DNA of 64,000 nucleotides from the NCBI GenBank assembly GCA_037200685.1, contig JBBCIG010000008.1, forward strand, positions 248,001 to 312,000. The letters are read 5' to 3'. The notes under the pieces were generated by a model. It worked only from the letters and a program-made list of their open reading frames with translations. It did no database searches and was not told the origin of the DNA. Made by a program: the position numbers and the translations under genes. Source of the stretch: JAJKIP01 sp037200685. Lineage in GTDB: Bacteria; Bacteroidota; Bacteroidia; Chitinophagales; Chitinophagaceae. Below, one piece after another: positions 9,047 through 19,718 of this stretch (position 1 is the stretch's first letter; each line of letters starts with the position of its first letter).

Positions 9047-10490
9047 ATGTCATTACTCAGGTACGAATCGCAGGTAAGACCGCCGCTGGTAGATGGCGAT
9101 AAAGATTATCACCAGGTAACAGAAGATATCTGCCGCCCGGTAGAGGCAAAGCCTACCATGGCATTGGATCGGATTTACTATTTCGGTGCTGTTTCTCATT
9201 TTTTGGTATCGTGTCCGTTACGATGGAGGTGATCTATGGTACCAACCAGTGGAACCTGAACAAAACGATTGGCTGGGGATGGGATATCACCAACTTTGTA
9301 TGGTGGATCGGTATCGGTCACGCCGGAACATTGATATCTGCGATCTTATTATTATTCCGCCAGGGATGGAGAACAGGTGTAAAACCGTGCGGCGGAAGCG
9401 ATGACGATATTCGCTGTAATCTGCGCAGGGCAATTCCCGATCTGGCACATGGGACGTGTGTGGGATGCATTCTTTGTAATGCCTTATCCTAACAGCCGTG
9501 GCCCATTATGGGTAAACTTTAATTCACCGTTGTTGTGGGACGTATTTGCGATATCAACTTACTTCACTGTATCATTATTATTCTGGTATTCTGGTTTGAT
9601 ACCAGACGTAGCAACACTGCGTGACAGGGCCAAGCTGAAATGGCGGAAATTATTTTACGGTATCGCCGCATTCGGTTGGACGGGCAGTACGAAGCACTGG
9701 CAAAGACATGAAGCATTATCATTGGTATTAGCGGGGATCAGTACACCGCTGGTATTATCAGTACACACGATAGTATCTTTTGACTTCGCCACCTCCGTTG
9801 TTCCGGGATGGCATACAACGATCTTCCCTCCTTACTTCGTTGCGGGTGCGATATTTTCGGGCTTTTGCGATGGTGCAATCATTATTATTGGTTACAAGAA
9901 AAGTATTAGCGCTGGAAGAATATATTACTATCGAACATATCGAGGTAATGAACAAAGTAATTGTACTGACGGGTTCTATTGTTGGTATCGCTTACCTCAC
10001 GGAATTATTCATTGCGTGGTATGGCGCCAACGGTTACGAGTGGTATGCATTTAAAGAAAACCGTGTGAACCTGAACAGCCCTTACGGCTGGAGTTATTAC
10101 CTGATGATGGGTTGTAACGTATTATCGCCGCAGGTATTCTGGATAAAAAAATTAAGAAGAAACTTACTGCTTACCTTCTTTATGAGTGTGCTGGTGAATA
10201 TCGGTATGTGGGTTCGAACGTTTTGTGATCATCGTTACTTCAGTGTACCGTGATTACCTGCCGAGTTTCGTGGAGTACTTATTATACACCGAGTATCTGG
10301 GAAATAGGATTTTATCTCGGAACATTTGGATTGTTCTTTACCTGTTACTTCCTGTTCTCCAAATTCTTCCCGGTAATTGCGGTGGCGGAAAATAAAACAC
10401 ATCTTGAAGAGAAGCGGTGAGAATTATAAATCACGTATGGGTGAGATAGAACATGAGACAGTAGATGAGTTTGGCCATAAACATGCGTAA
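9047..10490 (+). pseudogene. actC: alternative complex III subunit ActC (NrfD/PsrC family), frameshifted
   Basis: About 480 codons of a multi-spanning quinol-oxidising membrane subunit of the NrfD/PsrC family. It begins MSLLRYESQVRPPLVDGDKD. Recognisable stretches include WGWDITNFVWWIGIGHAGT, GQFPIWHMGRVWDAFF, KHWQRHEALSLVLAGIST and VVPGWHTTIFPPYFVAGAI. The reading frame shifts near 9200, 9385, 9880, 10209 and 10394 (one extra A in GGAAAATAAAACAC). The last frame ends GEIEHETVDEFGHKHA at 10490. It provides the membrane quinone site of the complex beside ActF. Confidence 0.8.
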
Positions 10491-10555
10491 GAGCATCATT
10501 AAGATAAGTAAAAAATTAATCCCGGCAGGGCCAGGATAACTTTTGAATTAACTAT

Positions 10556-11146
10556 ATGTCGGTAAAAAAATTTGTAGTCGGTAATTTTTATGATGAAGAA
10601 GTTCTTTTTCCCGCGGTGAAGAAAGTTCGCCGTGCGGGATATAAGATACATGATGTCTTCACGCCATTTCCTATTCACGGGTTGGATAAGGCGATGGGCC
10701 TGCGTGATACCAGCCTGCACGTTGCGGGTTTCATTTATGGTATTACCGGCACGATGACAGCGGTTGGCTTTATCACCTGGGCATTGACGGTAGACTGGCA
10801 AATCAACTTTGGCGGTAAACCATTTTTCTCATTACCGGCATGGATACCTATCACTTTTGAGTTGACAGTATTGTTTGCTTCGGTGGGAATGGTAATGACG
10901 TTTTGCTGGCTTTGTCAACTGGCGCCGTTTGTAAAAAAAGATCACTTTAACCCACGCTCAACAGACGATACGTTTGTGATGGCGCTGGAATGCACGGAGA
11001 AAACAAACGAACAGGAAGTGGTTGCTTTCTTAAATAGTACAGGTGCGCAGGATGTATCGGTGCAATACAGGGAAACAGGATGGTGGATCGGCCGGTATGA
11101 TAAAGAAACAGTGAAGTTTGATAAGAAAGTGGAAGCGGCTCATTAA
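10556..11146 (+). CDS. actD: alternative complex III subunit ActD (DUF3341)
   Basis: An intact 196-aa protein of the DUF3341 family. It has a soluble start (VVGNFYDEEVLFPAVKKVR), two membrane helices around residues 55-80 and 95-122, and a soluble tail. It is an integral membrane subunit of alternative complex III without known cofactors. It lies between actC and actE in the usual order and is one of the few genes in this stretch with an uninterrupted frame. Confidence 0.9.
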   Translation: MSVKKFVVGNFYDEEVLFPAVKKVRRAGYKIHDVFTPFPIHGLDKAMGLRDTSLHVAGFIYGITGTMTAVGFITWALTVDWQINFGGKPFFSLPAWIPITFELTVLFASVGMVMTFCWLCQLAPFVKKDHFNPRSTDDTFVMALECTEKTNEQEVVAFLNSTGAQDVSVQYRETGWWIGRYDKETVKFDKKVEAAH

Positions 11147-11206
11147 AGTAAAAAATTAAAAAATAAAAATTCAAAATAAAGTCGTTTTGAATTTGAATTA
11201 AATAGC

Positions 11207-11874
11207 ATGGCGATAAATAAAATAATTAAAGTGGCGGCAGGTGTAACATTAATGGTTGCACTGTTCAGTTGCGGTGCACGCCGCAGTGAAGGCCGGGCTT
11301 ATTATGCCGGACATGACATATAGCAGGGCTTATGAAACCTATGCACCCGGGCAGGAAAGATTAAAATAATTCCGAAGCTGAAGCAAAGCCGTCCTTATTC
11401 CTATTTACCGGTAAAGGGTACGATTGCCCGTGGTGATATGCTGCCTTATAAATTACAAAATGATTCAACCGGGTAACAGGCTTTCTGCAAGCAATAAAAA
11501 CCCGCTTGAGCTGGCAACAATAGATTTGAAAGAATCTGAAAGACTTTATTTGATCAATTGTGGTATTTGCCCACGGTGCGAAGCTGGATGGTAACGGGCC
11601 ATTATATAATGATGGCAACGGGCCATTTTGCCGCGGCGCCAAAAAATTTCATGGGCGATGATATGAAAGCGATGACGGAAGGCACCATGGTTTCATTCTG
11701 TTACTTATGGTAAAGGACAAATGGGAAGCTATGCTTCGCAATTGAACCCGAAAACAGAGATGGATGATCATAACGTATATAAAATCAAAGCAGGGTGGCG
11801 GTGTGCAAAACCAATGTCGGATACCCTCGCTGCGAAAAAAAGGCGACACGCTTTCAGCAACAGCTAAAAAGTAG
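11207..11874 (+). pseudogene. actE: alternative complex III subunit ActE, monohaem cytochrome c, frameshifted
   Basis: Starts at ATG 11207 with a lipoprotein signal (MAINKIIKVAAGVTLMVALF then SCGA). The haem site reads CGICHGAKLDGNGP once one extra C is removed from TTTGCCCACGG at about 11565-11575. Further indels near 11300, 11365, 11475, 11570, 11690, 11760 and 11800 break it into pieces too short to be called as one frame. Codon-level sense continues to a stop at 11872-11874. ActE is the periplasmic cytochrome that hands electrons onward from the complex. Confidence 0.7.
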
Positions 11875-11907
11875 AATTTAATTGAAGAAATTATAAAAAG
11901 AACACTG

Positions 11908-13181
11908 ATGTCATCAATAAAGGAACAATTTGTAGCGCCGAAAAGATATAACACATTAGCCATCGCATTAATGGTTATTGGTGTGATCGCTATTATTGCT
12001 TTATATATTTCAAACACATGGGCGCTGCCAAAACCCAAGATGAAAAAATTGCATAATGATGCGAGGTTTTTGGGCGAGTTTTATTACAAAACAGCGTTTA
12101 TTTTTTTATTGGTGGTAAATGCTTCTATGTTTTTTATCTGCGCCCTTACATTAGCCTGGGCCGGATGGCAAATGGCGTTTCGTCGTGCCACTGAAGCGAT
12201 ATCCGCCTGCGTACCGGTGATCGGTGTTATCTGCGGCGCTATATTATTAGCTATTGTTTTTAGTGACAATCATACGATCTATCATTGGACAAGCGAGCAA
12301 GCGAAAAGATGATCCCATTTTGTTGCATAAAAGTGGTTTTTTTGAATAAAGGTTTTTTCGCCGGCTGGACGATTTTCACGATTACAGCATGGTCATTACT
12401 GGGATGGAAAATGAGAAGGCTTTCCCGCAGCCTGGATAATAAGCCACTGAAAACAATAGAAGAAGGTAAAAAATATGTGTGGAATAATACGGTGTGGGCG
12501 GCCTTATTTATTGTCGTGTTTGCATTAACGGTTATGTCATCTATTCCCTGGTTATGGCTGATGAGCATTGATGCGCATTGGTACAGCACCATGTATAGCT
12601 GGTATACATTCGCCAGTACGTTTGTTGCGGGTATGTCACTGATCGCTTTGTTCGTTGTATTCCTGAAAAAACAATGGTTTACCTGGAATATGCAACGAAT
12701 GAACACCTGCATGATATAGCTAAATTCATGTTCGCATTCTCCATCTTCTGGACATACTTATGGTTCTCGCAATACATGCTGATCTGGTACAGTAACCAGC
12801 CGGAAGAAACGATTTATTTCATTCAGCGAATTGGTAACTCGGTGAAGGCAAGTCCTTATGCAGTTTATCTTTTGGCTGATGCTGGCTATCAACTTCATTG
12901 CTCCTATTTTGATATTGATGAGCCGCGATTCAAAAAGAAATTACGCCACAGTTACATTTATGGCGGTATTGATACTGTTTGGTCACTGGCTGGATTTTTT
13001 ACCAGATGGTGTTCCCGGGTGTTTTCACCTGACCATGTACCATTTATATTATATGACTTTGGTGTGGCATTAGGTTTTTGTGGGATTGATCATGTTTGTA
13101 ACCGGAAAAGCATTGAGCAAAGCGCCGATGCTGGCGAAGAACCATCCTTTTGTAAAGGAAAGTTTGATACATCATACCTGA
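11908..13181 (+). pseudogene. actF: alternative complex III subunit ActF (quinone-binding subunit 2), frameshifted
   Basis: Second NrfD-like membrane subunit, about 420 codons. The first frame (MSSIKEQFVAPKRYNT through TIYHWT) covers the N-terminal helices. The protein resumes at DKRASEK, then NKGFFAGWTIFTITAW, KFMFAFSIFWTYLWFSQYM and NFIAPILILMSRDSKRNY, and ends MLAKNHPFVKESLIHHT at 13181. Frame changes lie near 12290, 12335, 12712, 12855 and 13070. Like ActC it is expected to span the membrane about ten times. Confidence 0.78.
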
Positions 13182-13258
13182 TAGGGTAAAAGACAAGGCA
13201 TGCCTTGTCTTTACAAGATCGACGAGACATTTTTTATTGGAATTTATTATACTAGAAT

Positions 13259-14319
13259 ATGCAAAATTTTTTCATTGTCGCGATACTTGCTTTAGGTTTC
13301 CTGATCACCTTTCAGATAGCCAAGGCAAGTGAATATGTGTCGATAATAAAAGGTACGGAAGGTGCCCGTAAGCAAACAAATAAAATCAATGCATTCCTGT
13401 TGCTTGTTTTTTTAATTGGCCGGCATGATCGGTGTTTTTTATTGCAATGAAAATTTGAAAGGAAGGATTTTAGGGCACCCTGCCTTCAGATCACGGTGTG
13501 CTGATCGACAGGATGCTTTACATAACCATCGCCCTCACTTTCGTGGTATTTGTTATTACACAAGTCGCCTTGTTCTGGTTTTTCTTTTAAATATCAGGAA
13601 TCAGATAAGCGCAAAGCATTTTTTTTTATCCGCATAATAATAAAACTGGAAGTAATCTGGACCGTGATACCAGCCATCGCATTAACCGTGCTGGTAGGAT
13701 TTGGTATTATGTATTGGTACAGGATTACCGGCGAAGCACCTAAAGACGCCAGGATAATAGAGGTTACGGGCAGCCAGTTCAAATGGGAATTCCGCTACCC
13801 CGGGGAACGATGGGGTTTTAGGAAAAAAAATATTTTAAGAAAAATTGATCCGGCGACCAACAACCCACTGGGACAAATATGGGAAGACAATGCCAATCGT
13901 GATGATATTTATGTAAGTGGTGAGCCGATGCATTTTGGTAGTGAACAAACCGGTGCACCCTGGTGATCAATGCGAAAGATGTAATTCATGATGTAGGTCT
14001 TGCCTCACTTCCGGATGAAGATGGATGCGGTGCCGGGTACACCGACCCACGATGTGGTTTACACCTACAAAGACGACGAAGCAAATGAAGATTGATACAA
14101 AAAACCCTGATTTTGTTTATGAAATATCCTGCGACCAGATGTGCGGTGAAGGCCACTGGAGCATGAGGGGCGAAATTATTGTAGAAACACAGGAAGAGTA
14201 TGATCAATGGATGGCCGGTAAGAAAATCGCAATACTCGCTGGCCTTTCCTCCTGCTGACCAACCGGCGGCAAAAGCAGATACAACAACCGCGGCAACAAA
14301 GCCCGTGGCTATGAAATGA
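13259..14319 (+). pseudogene. coxB: cytochrome c oxidase subunit II, frameshifted
   Basis: Begins MQNFFIVAILALGFLITFQI. Two N-terminal helices, the COX2 transmembrane segment (KLEVIWTVIPAIALTVLVGF) and a periplasmic cupredoxin domain follow. The binuclear copper A ligands are complete in CDQMCGEGHWSM. An alanine/threonine-rich tail ends VAMK at 14319. Frame changes occur near 13415, 13475, 13575, 13640, 13935, 13965, 14000, 14060 and 14225. It receives electrons from alternative complex III cytochromes and passes them to subunit I. Confidence 0.8.
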
Positions 14320-14392
14320 ACAAAGGGTATTAATTGAAAAATTGAAAGAGACTGGCAACAATAAACAGGTTTGTCATTAAAATAAAAAGATC

Positions 14393-16192
14393 ATGAGTGA
14401 AGCAATGCATATACATGCTGATACTGCGGTAGGGGCCACGATGTTCATCACGATGGCCATCATGAGCACCATCAGTCGTTTATTTCGAAGTATATCTTCA
14501 GCATGGATCATAAAAACCATTGGTAAACAGTTTTTGATCACGGGTATTATATGGGGAATGATCGGTGGCTTGTTTTCGGTTTTATTCCGTTTACAATTAG
14601 GGTTTCCCGGCCAATCGTTTCCTATTCTTGAAACATTATTCGGGCATCATGCAAAAGGAGGGACCATCGCTCCTGAGTTTTATTATGCATTAATCACGAT
14701 GCACGGAACAGTGCTTGTGTTCTTTGTATTAACTGCGGGCCTCAGCGGCACATTCGCCAACCTGCTTATTCCTTTGCAGATCGGTGCGAGGGATATGGCG
14801 TCGCCGTTTTTAAATATGCTTTCTTACTGGTTCTTTTTTTCCGCCAGTATCGTAATGCTTTCTTCTTTATTTATACAAACAGGGCCTGCGAGCGGCGGAT
14901 GGACGATGTATCCTCCTTTGAGCGGTTTGCGATTAGCTAGTAACGGCTCCAAACTGGGGGCTGACTTATGGCTGGTGAGTATGGCGTTGTTCATTGTATC
15001 ATCATTGCTGGGCGGCTTGAATTATATTTCCACGATATTAAACATGCGTACCAAAGGAATGAGCATGACGAGATTGCCCCTTCCTATCTGGGCGATGTTC
15101 TTTACCGCTGTATTAGGCGTATTGTCATTCCCTGTATTACTTTCAGGTGCGATCTTGTTATTGTTTGATCGTAACCTCGGTACAAGTTTCTTTTTAAGTG
15201 ATATCGTTGTTGCCGGACAAATAATGCCGAACGAGGGTGGTAGCGCTATCTTATTCCAGCACTTGTTTTGGTTCTTAGGTCATCCTGAAGTATACATTAT
15301 ATTATTACCAGCGATGGGTATGGTGTCGGAAATATTATCCGTCAGTGCCCGTAAACCGATCTTCGGGTATATGGCGATGCTGGGATCGTTATTCGCAATT
15401 GCCATCTTATCGTTCCTGGTATGGGCGCACCATATGTTTGTGACGGGACTCAATCCATTCCTGGGATCGGTGTTTGTATTACTGACGTTACTGATTGCGG
15501 TGCCGTCGGCGATAAAAGTGTTTAACTGGTTAACGACACTATGGCGAGGTAATATCCGCTTTACACCGGCAGCGCTTTTCGCTATTGGTTTCGTAAGCTT
15601 GTTTATCTCCGGTGGATTGACAGGTATATTTTTTAGGAAACTCTACGATTGATATTCATTTGCATGATACGATGTTCGTGGTTTGCCCACTTCCATATTG
15701 TGATGGGTGTGGCATCTATGTTCGGCATGTTCGCGGGTATTTATCATTGGTTCCCCAAAATGTTTGGAAGATATATTAATACAACGCTGGGCTATATCCA
15801 TTTTTGGGTAACGATGATCGGCGCTTATCTTATTTTCTGGCCAATGCACTACGAAGGTTTGGCGGGTATGCCGAGAAGGTATTTGGATAAAAGTATCTGG
15901 CTTTCTTTCAACCAGTTTGGTGACCTCGATAAAATGATCACTATTGTATCTATCATCGTATTCGCGGTGCAGTTGATGTTTGTGTTTCAATTTCTTCTAT
16001 TCTATTTTCAAAGGAAGAAAAGTAATGACACCCAATCCGTGGGGTGCGAATACATTAGAATGGACTACGCCAATCAGTCCCGGTCACGGTAACTGGGTGG
16101 GTGAAATTCCTGAAGTACACCGCTGGCCTTATGATTATGCGAAAGACGGAAGAGATTTTATTCCGCAGACAGAACCGGTGGGGGGCGAATGA
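14393..16192 (+). pseudogene. coxA: cytochrome c oxidase subunit I, frameshifted
   Basis: The first 419 codons are open. They include MHGTVLVFF, the active-site motif HPEVY within FWFLGHPEVYIILLPAMGM, and the copper B histidines in VWAHHMF. The frame breaks near 15645 and again at about 15690, where one extra T in GTTTGCCCACTT interrupts VVAHFHIVMG, the haem-ligand helix. A third break lies near 16000, and the C-terminus WGANTLEWTTPISPGHGNWV ends at 16192. This is the catalytic haem-copper subunit reducing oxygen. Confidence 0.85.
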
Positions 16193-16194
16193 GA

Positions 16195-16489
16195 GTAAGC
16201 ATTAACCCCCCCTGTCCCCCCTAAAGGGGGAACTTAGGTTGGATAGTTCTTTACAAATTCAAAAGTCTTTAAAGTAAAATTAAATGACTTTACAAATAAG
16301 TATTAGCGTCGTTAAGCAAGGACTGTGTGTTGGTGGTCCCGCAAATGCGGGATTGGGAGGGTTGAATAGAACTACAGAACGTTGAAGAGTGCGACGCAAC
16401 AGAAGAGGATAGTCCACGGGATGCTGCGCATAGTACAGAAGTTGGGAACATAAATTTTATGTTCTTACATATAACAAGCGGAAGCGAAG
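16195..16489. other. spacer between coxA and cyoE
   Basis: No gene is visible. It carries a CCCCCCTAAAGGGGG palindrome near 16207-16228, a hairpin TCCCGCAAATGCGGGA near 16340, and dispersed repeat copy 4 at its right end. Confidence 0.6.
16371..16452 (+). repeat. dispersed repeat copy 4
   Basis: Contains GAACGTTGAAGAGTGCGACG, AGTCCACGGGATGCTGCGCA and AGAAGTTGGG, the ordered blocks of the family, lying directly before the cyoE leader. Confidence 0.7.
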
Positions 16490-17365
16490 ATGAATAAGAT
16501 CAAAGATTATTTGCAATTAATCAAGCTTTCGTTAAGTATCATGGTGGTGTTTAGCAGTGTGATCAGTTACCTGCTGGCGCCGAGGATCGTGGAGTATGAA
16601 TGGACGATGATACTATTGCTCTTTGCAGGTGGGATGCTGGTGACGGGCAGTGCGAATGCGATCAACCAGGTGGTGGAAAAAGATACCGATGCTCAAATGA
16701 AACGGACGGCGAAACGGCCGGTGGCATCGGGAAGAATGAGTGTGGCGGAAGGATGGGTGTTTGCTTTTGTAACAGGTGCGGCGGGTGTATTCATTCTTGG
16801 AAATTATTTTAACTGGTTGTCGGCGGGATTAGCGGCGTTTAGTTTGTTTTTGTATGCATTTATATATACACCGCTGAAGAAAATAAATTCGATCGCGGTG
16901 TTGGTAGGTGCGGTGCCGGGAGCTTTGCCTTGTTTGATTGGCTGGGCGGCAGGCGATGATCAATTATCAACCGGGGGTTGGGTGCTCTTTGCTTTACAGT
17001 TTCTATGGCAGTTTCCGCATTTCTGGGCGATAGCCTGGGTGGCGCATAAAGATTACAGCGCTGCGGGTTTTAAGCTGTTACCATCGGAACAGGGGCCGAC
17101 AAAGTTTACGGCGTTGCAAACAGTGATTTATTCATTGCTGCTGTTGCCGGTAACATTGATACCTTATTACATTGGTATGTGCAGTTATGAAGATGTAAGT
17201 GGTATGATCGGGTTGGGATTGATAGTGGTGGCGAATATTTTTATGATCATGCGTTGTGTAGCTCTTTATACAAGAATGGATGTGGGTTCAGCGAGAAGGG
17301 TGATGTTTGGGAGTTATATGTATTTGCCGGTGGTGTTGCTGGCGTTATTAATGAGCAAAGTTTAA
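16490..17365 (+). CDS. cyoE: protohaem IX farnesyltransferase
   Basis: A 291-aa UbiA-type prenyltransferase (CtaB/CyoE) with about nine membrane helices. It converts haem B to haem O, needed for the haem-copper oxidase encoded just upstream. The metal-binding signature NQVVEKDTDAQMKRTAKRPV (residues about 60-79) contains the family NxxxDxxxD, and a second aspartate region lies near WAAGDDQ at about 158. Length is normal and the frame is intact. It shares strand with the cox genes. Confidence 0.93.
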   Translation: MNKIKDYLQLIKLSLSIMVVFSSVISYLLAPRIVEYEWTMILLLFAGGMLVTGSANAINQVVEKDTDAQMKRTAKRPVASGRMSVAEGWVFAFVTGAAGVFILGNYFNWLSAGLAAFSLFLYAFIYTPLKKINSIAVLVGAVPGALPCLIGWAAGDDQLSTGGWVLFALQFLWQFPHFWAIAWVAHKDYSAAGFKLLPSEQGPTKFTALQTVIYSLLLLPVTLIPYYIGMCSYEDVSGMIGLGLIVVANIFMIMRCVALYTRMDVGSARRVMFGSYMYLPVVLLALLMSKV

Positions 17366-17449
17366 ACCCCCATCCCCTGAAGGGGAGTAAGGGGCGATTC
17401 GGATTATACAAAGACATTTTTGTTTAAAAAAAATATTGAAGAGGTATTA

Positions 17450-18061
17450 ATGGTGAGTGATATTAATTTGAAAGAGTTTCAGAGCACCCCTTTAGGGGAT
17501 GGGGGCAGGAAGGGTAAAAAGTTGCATCCCTATAAGTTCACCTTATGGGTGGCGATTGCCAGTATGCTGATGATGTTTGCAGGACTGACAAGCGCATTTA
17601 TTGTAAAGAGTAACATGGTGGGATGGCGGCAAATAGAAATGCCCAAAATATTTTGGGCTTCTACCGCGGCGCTCATACTTAGCAGCCTTACGGTGCAGAT
17701 GGCGATAAGATCTTTTAAGCAAGGGGAAATGAGCAAATACCGGTTGCTGGTTGCAATAACATTCGTGTTAGGAATAACATTTGTGGTTTTGCAATGGTTT
17801 GGGTTTAAAGAAATATGGGACCAGCAGCATATTACTTTCAAAGGGGTAGCCGGACCGGGACAATTTTTGTATGTGATCTTTGGCTTGCATGCGTTGCATG
17901 TGCTGGGTGGGATAATAGCGCTGATGGTATTGTTCATCAAAGCGTTTTTTGGCAAAGTGAAAGTATATAGTTCAATTCCGATAGAAGTAGCAGGTACCTA
18001 TTGGCATTTTGTTGATATATTATGGATATACCTGCTAGTGTTTTTTATAGTGATTGGGTAA
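17450..18061 (+). CDS. cytochrome c oxidase subunit III-type protein (first copy)
   Basis: About 203 aa, five predicted helices and the subunit III end signature GTYWHFVDILWIYLLVFF. The ATG at 17450 is preferred to 17420 because GAAGAGG lies 8-13 bases upstream. Residues 11-17 (STPLGDGG) are encoded by a CCCTTTAGGGGATGGGGG intergenic-type palindrome inserted in frame. Bacteroidota cox loci commonly carry two tandem subunit III-like genes; this is the shorter one. It helps proton uptake and stability of subunit I. Confidence 0.85.
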   Translation: MVSDINLKEFQSTPLGDGGRKGKKLHPYKFTLWVAIASMLMMFAGLTSAFIVKSNMVGWRQIEMPKIFWASTAALILSSLTVQMAIRSFKQGEMSKYRLLVAITFVLGITFVVLQWFGFKEIWDQQHITFKGVAGPGQFLYVIFGLHALHVLGGIIALMVLFIKAFFGKVKVYSSIPIEVAGTYWHFVDILWIYLLVFFIVIG

Positions 18062-18154
18062 GTGAAAAAATTATTGATTATTTATAATGGCTACTGCTTT
18101 AATAATAAGTAATCAATAATTAAACAAAAATAATTCGTGTATAATTTATAAATC

Positions 18155-19027
18155 ATGTCGACAACAGCAACAACACATCAGACCAAATGGTGGACCGGGG
18201 GAAAAAGCCCCTTCAACCTGGAGTATGGTAAGTTAATGATGTGGTATTTCCTGATGAGTGATACGTTTACTTTCGGGGCGTTCCTGATTTCTTATGGCTC
18301 TATACGTTTCAGCCAGAACTTCTGGCCTGATCCGAATGTGGTGTTCAATGCATTTCCCGGAGCGGGGCATGCTAATTTACCATTGGCCTTCGTGAGTGTA
18401 ATGACATTTATCCTCATCATCAGTTCTGTTACCATGGTATTGGCGGTACATGCAGGACATAAAGGAGATAAAGCAGGTGTTGTAAAATGGTTATTCTGGA
18501 CTATTATAGGCGGCCTTGCGTTTTTAGGTTGCCAGGCATGGGAATGGCATCACCTTATTACCGGTGAACATGCTACTTTAGTAGATGGCAAGATTGCATT
18601 TATCGGGCAAACTACTTCTGTAAATCCATGGGGTCAATTGGCGGAAATGCCTGCGTTAACAGAAGCATTGAATAATTCTTCCACGCAAACGCTGGCGCAA
18701 TTGATACATGAACATGATCATGGTAAAACACTAGCTGAGTTAGCGGGTATGCCAAAAGCGCAACTGCTTGGAATGATCGATACTGCTGAATTGCATATAA
18801 GGGAGAACGGTCCTGTTGCCTTTGGCGGATATTTTTATGGCATTACCGGTTTCCATGGCTTCCACGTGTTTTCGGGAGTTGTCATCAATGTAGTGATGCT
18901 GCTGATGGCGCAGAAAAATGTATTTGAGAAAAGGGGACATTACCTGATGATAGAAAAGGCCGGTTTGTACTGGCACTTTGTAGACCTTGTTTGGGTATTC
19001 GTGTTCTTGTGTTTTTATTTGATATAA
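18155..19027 (+). CDS. coxC: cytochrome c oxidase subunit III (second copy)
   Basis: A 290-aa membrane protein. It starts MSTTATTHQTKWWTGGKSPF and has conserved helices LMMWYFLMSDTFTFGAFLISY at 28-48, ITGFHGFHVFSGV near 230 and the end motif GLYWHFVDLVWVFVFLCFY. A hydrophilic insertion rich in His and Ala (about residues 135-215) separates the N- and C-terminal helices, longer than in classical subunit III. It follows the shorter subunit III-type gene. Confidence 0.88.
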   Translation: MSTTATTHQTKWWTGGKSPFNLEYGKLMMWYFLMSDTFTFGAFLISYGSIRFSQNFWPDPNVVFNAFPGAGHANLPLAFVSVMTFILIISSVTMVLAVHAGHKGDKAGVVKWLFWTIIGGLAFLGCQAWEWHHLITGEHATLVDGKIAFIGQTTSVNPWGQLAEMPALTEALNNSSTQTLAQLIHEHDHGKTLAELAGMPKAQLLGMIDTAELHIRENGPVAFGGYFYGITGFHGFHVFSGVVINVVMLLMAQKNVFEKRGHYLMIEKAGLYWHFVDLVWVFVFLCFYLI

Positions 19028-19150
19028 ACCCTGTCCCCTAAAGGGGGAACTTAGGTTTGGATATTTTTATTAATTAGTTCTATAAAATATTTTAAAATTC
19101 CCTGGATCCCTTAAGTTTTTTGCTTTAAGGGTTCTATAAAGCCCCGTTAG
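19028..19150. repeat. CCCCTAAAGGGG-type palindromes
   Basis: CCCTGTCCCCTAAAGGGGGA at 19028-19047 and a GCCCCGTTAGGGGTTGGGGTT element near 19141-19160 flank an A/T-rich centre containing CCCTTAAG/CTTTAAGGG. Near-identical units lie at 16203, 17366 and 17483. Confidence 0.5.
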
Positions 19151-19174
19151 GGGTTGGGGTTAATTCATTTGATT

Positions 19175-19630
19175 ATGCAACATCCGGCTTTTGAAGAAGT
19201 AAGTTTTCATCACCACACGGACGAGGCTGATTTTAAAAAAAGGGTCAGGAAGACAACGATCCTGCTTTCTGTTATTACTGTTATTGAGCTTTCAATAGGG
19301 TTGGCGATATATACTATACATAAGGGAGAAAATCCCAGTCACCTGCTGGTACTTTCATTTAAAGGATTGGTTTGTATTCTTTCCCTGGCAAAGGCTTTTT
19401 ATATCGTTTCAATATTCATGCACCTGGGTGATGAGATCAGGAATATGATCATGACGATCGTAGTGCCGCTGTTGCTTTTCATCTGGTTTATTACCGCCTT
19501 CATCGCGGATGGTAATTCTTATAAGAAACTGCGCAACAAATATGATAAGCATTTTGAGGAAAGCACTATGCCGCGGGAACATCATAAAACTGAAAAGACA
19601 CCGGAAGAAGAGAAGCCCGGTAAGCAATAA
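19175..19630 (+). CDS. cytochrome c oxidase subunit IV family protein
   Basis: About 151 aa. The ATG at 19175 is used; the frame is open to a TTG at 19154 that lies in a repeat. Three hydrophobic helices (about 31-50, 62-84 and 90-110) resemble the caa3-type subunit IV (COX4_pro), including FYIVSIFMHLGDEIRNMIMT. The tail is charged and disordered (EKTPEEEKPGKQ). It lies immediately after subunit III, as in other Bacteroidota, and probably assists assembly. Confidence 0.8.
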   Translation: MQHPAFEEVSFHHHTDEADFKKRVRKTTILLSVITVIELSIGLAIYTIHKGENPSHLLVLSFKGLVCILSLAKAFYIVSIFMHLGDEIRNMIMTIVVPLLLFIWFITAFIADGNSYKKLRNKYDKHFEESTMPREHHKTEKTPEEEKPGKQ

Positions 19631-19649
19631 AAATGAAAAATAACGAGCC

Positions 19650-19704
19650 AAAACCACTGGTTTTTTTGCAAATGAAAAGCAAGAGAACAGTGGTTTTTGT
19701 TTTA
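19650..19704 (+). terminator. candidate intrinsic terminator after subunit IV
   Basis: AAAACCACTG at 19650-19659 pairs with CAGTGGTTTT at 19688-19697, followed by TGTTTT. The 28-base loop is long, so termination may be partial; the next gene starts only 15 bp later. Confidence 0.4.
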
Positions 19705-19718
19705 TAAAGAATTGTGTT

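Noticed and set aside
7190..16192. Programmed frameshifting or genuine loss of the respiratory chain
   Set aside because: Too many breaks, in both directions and without slippery-site/stem context; sequence error explains them more simply.
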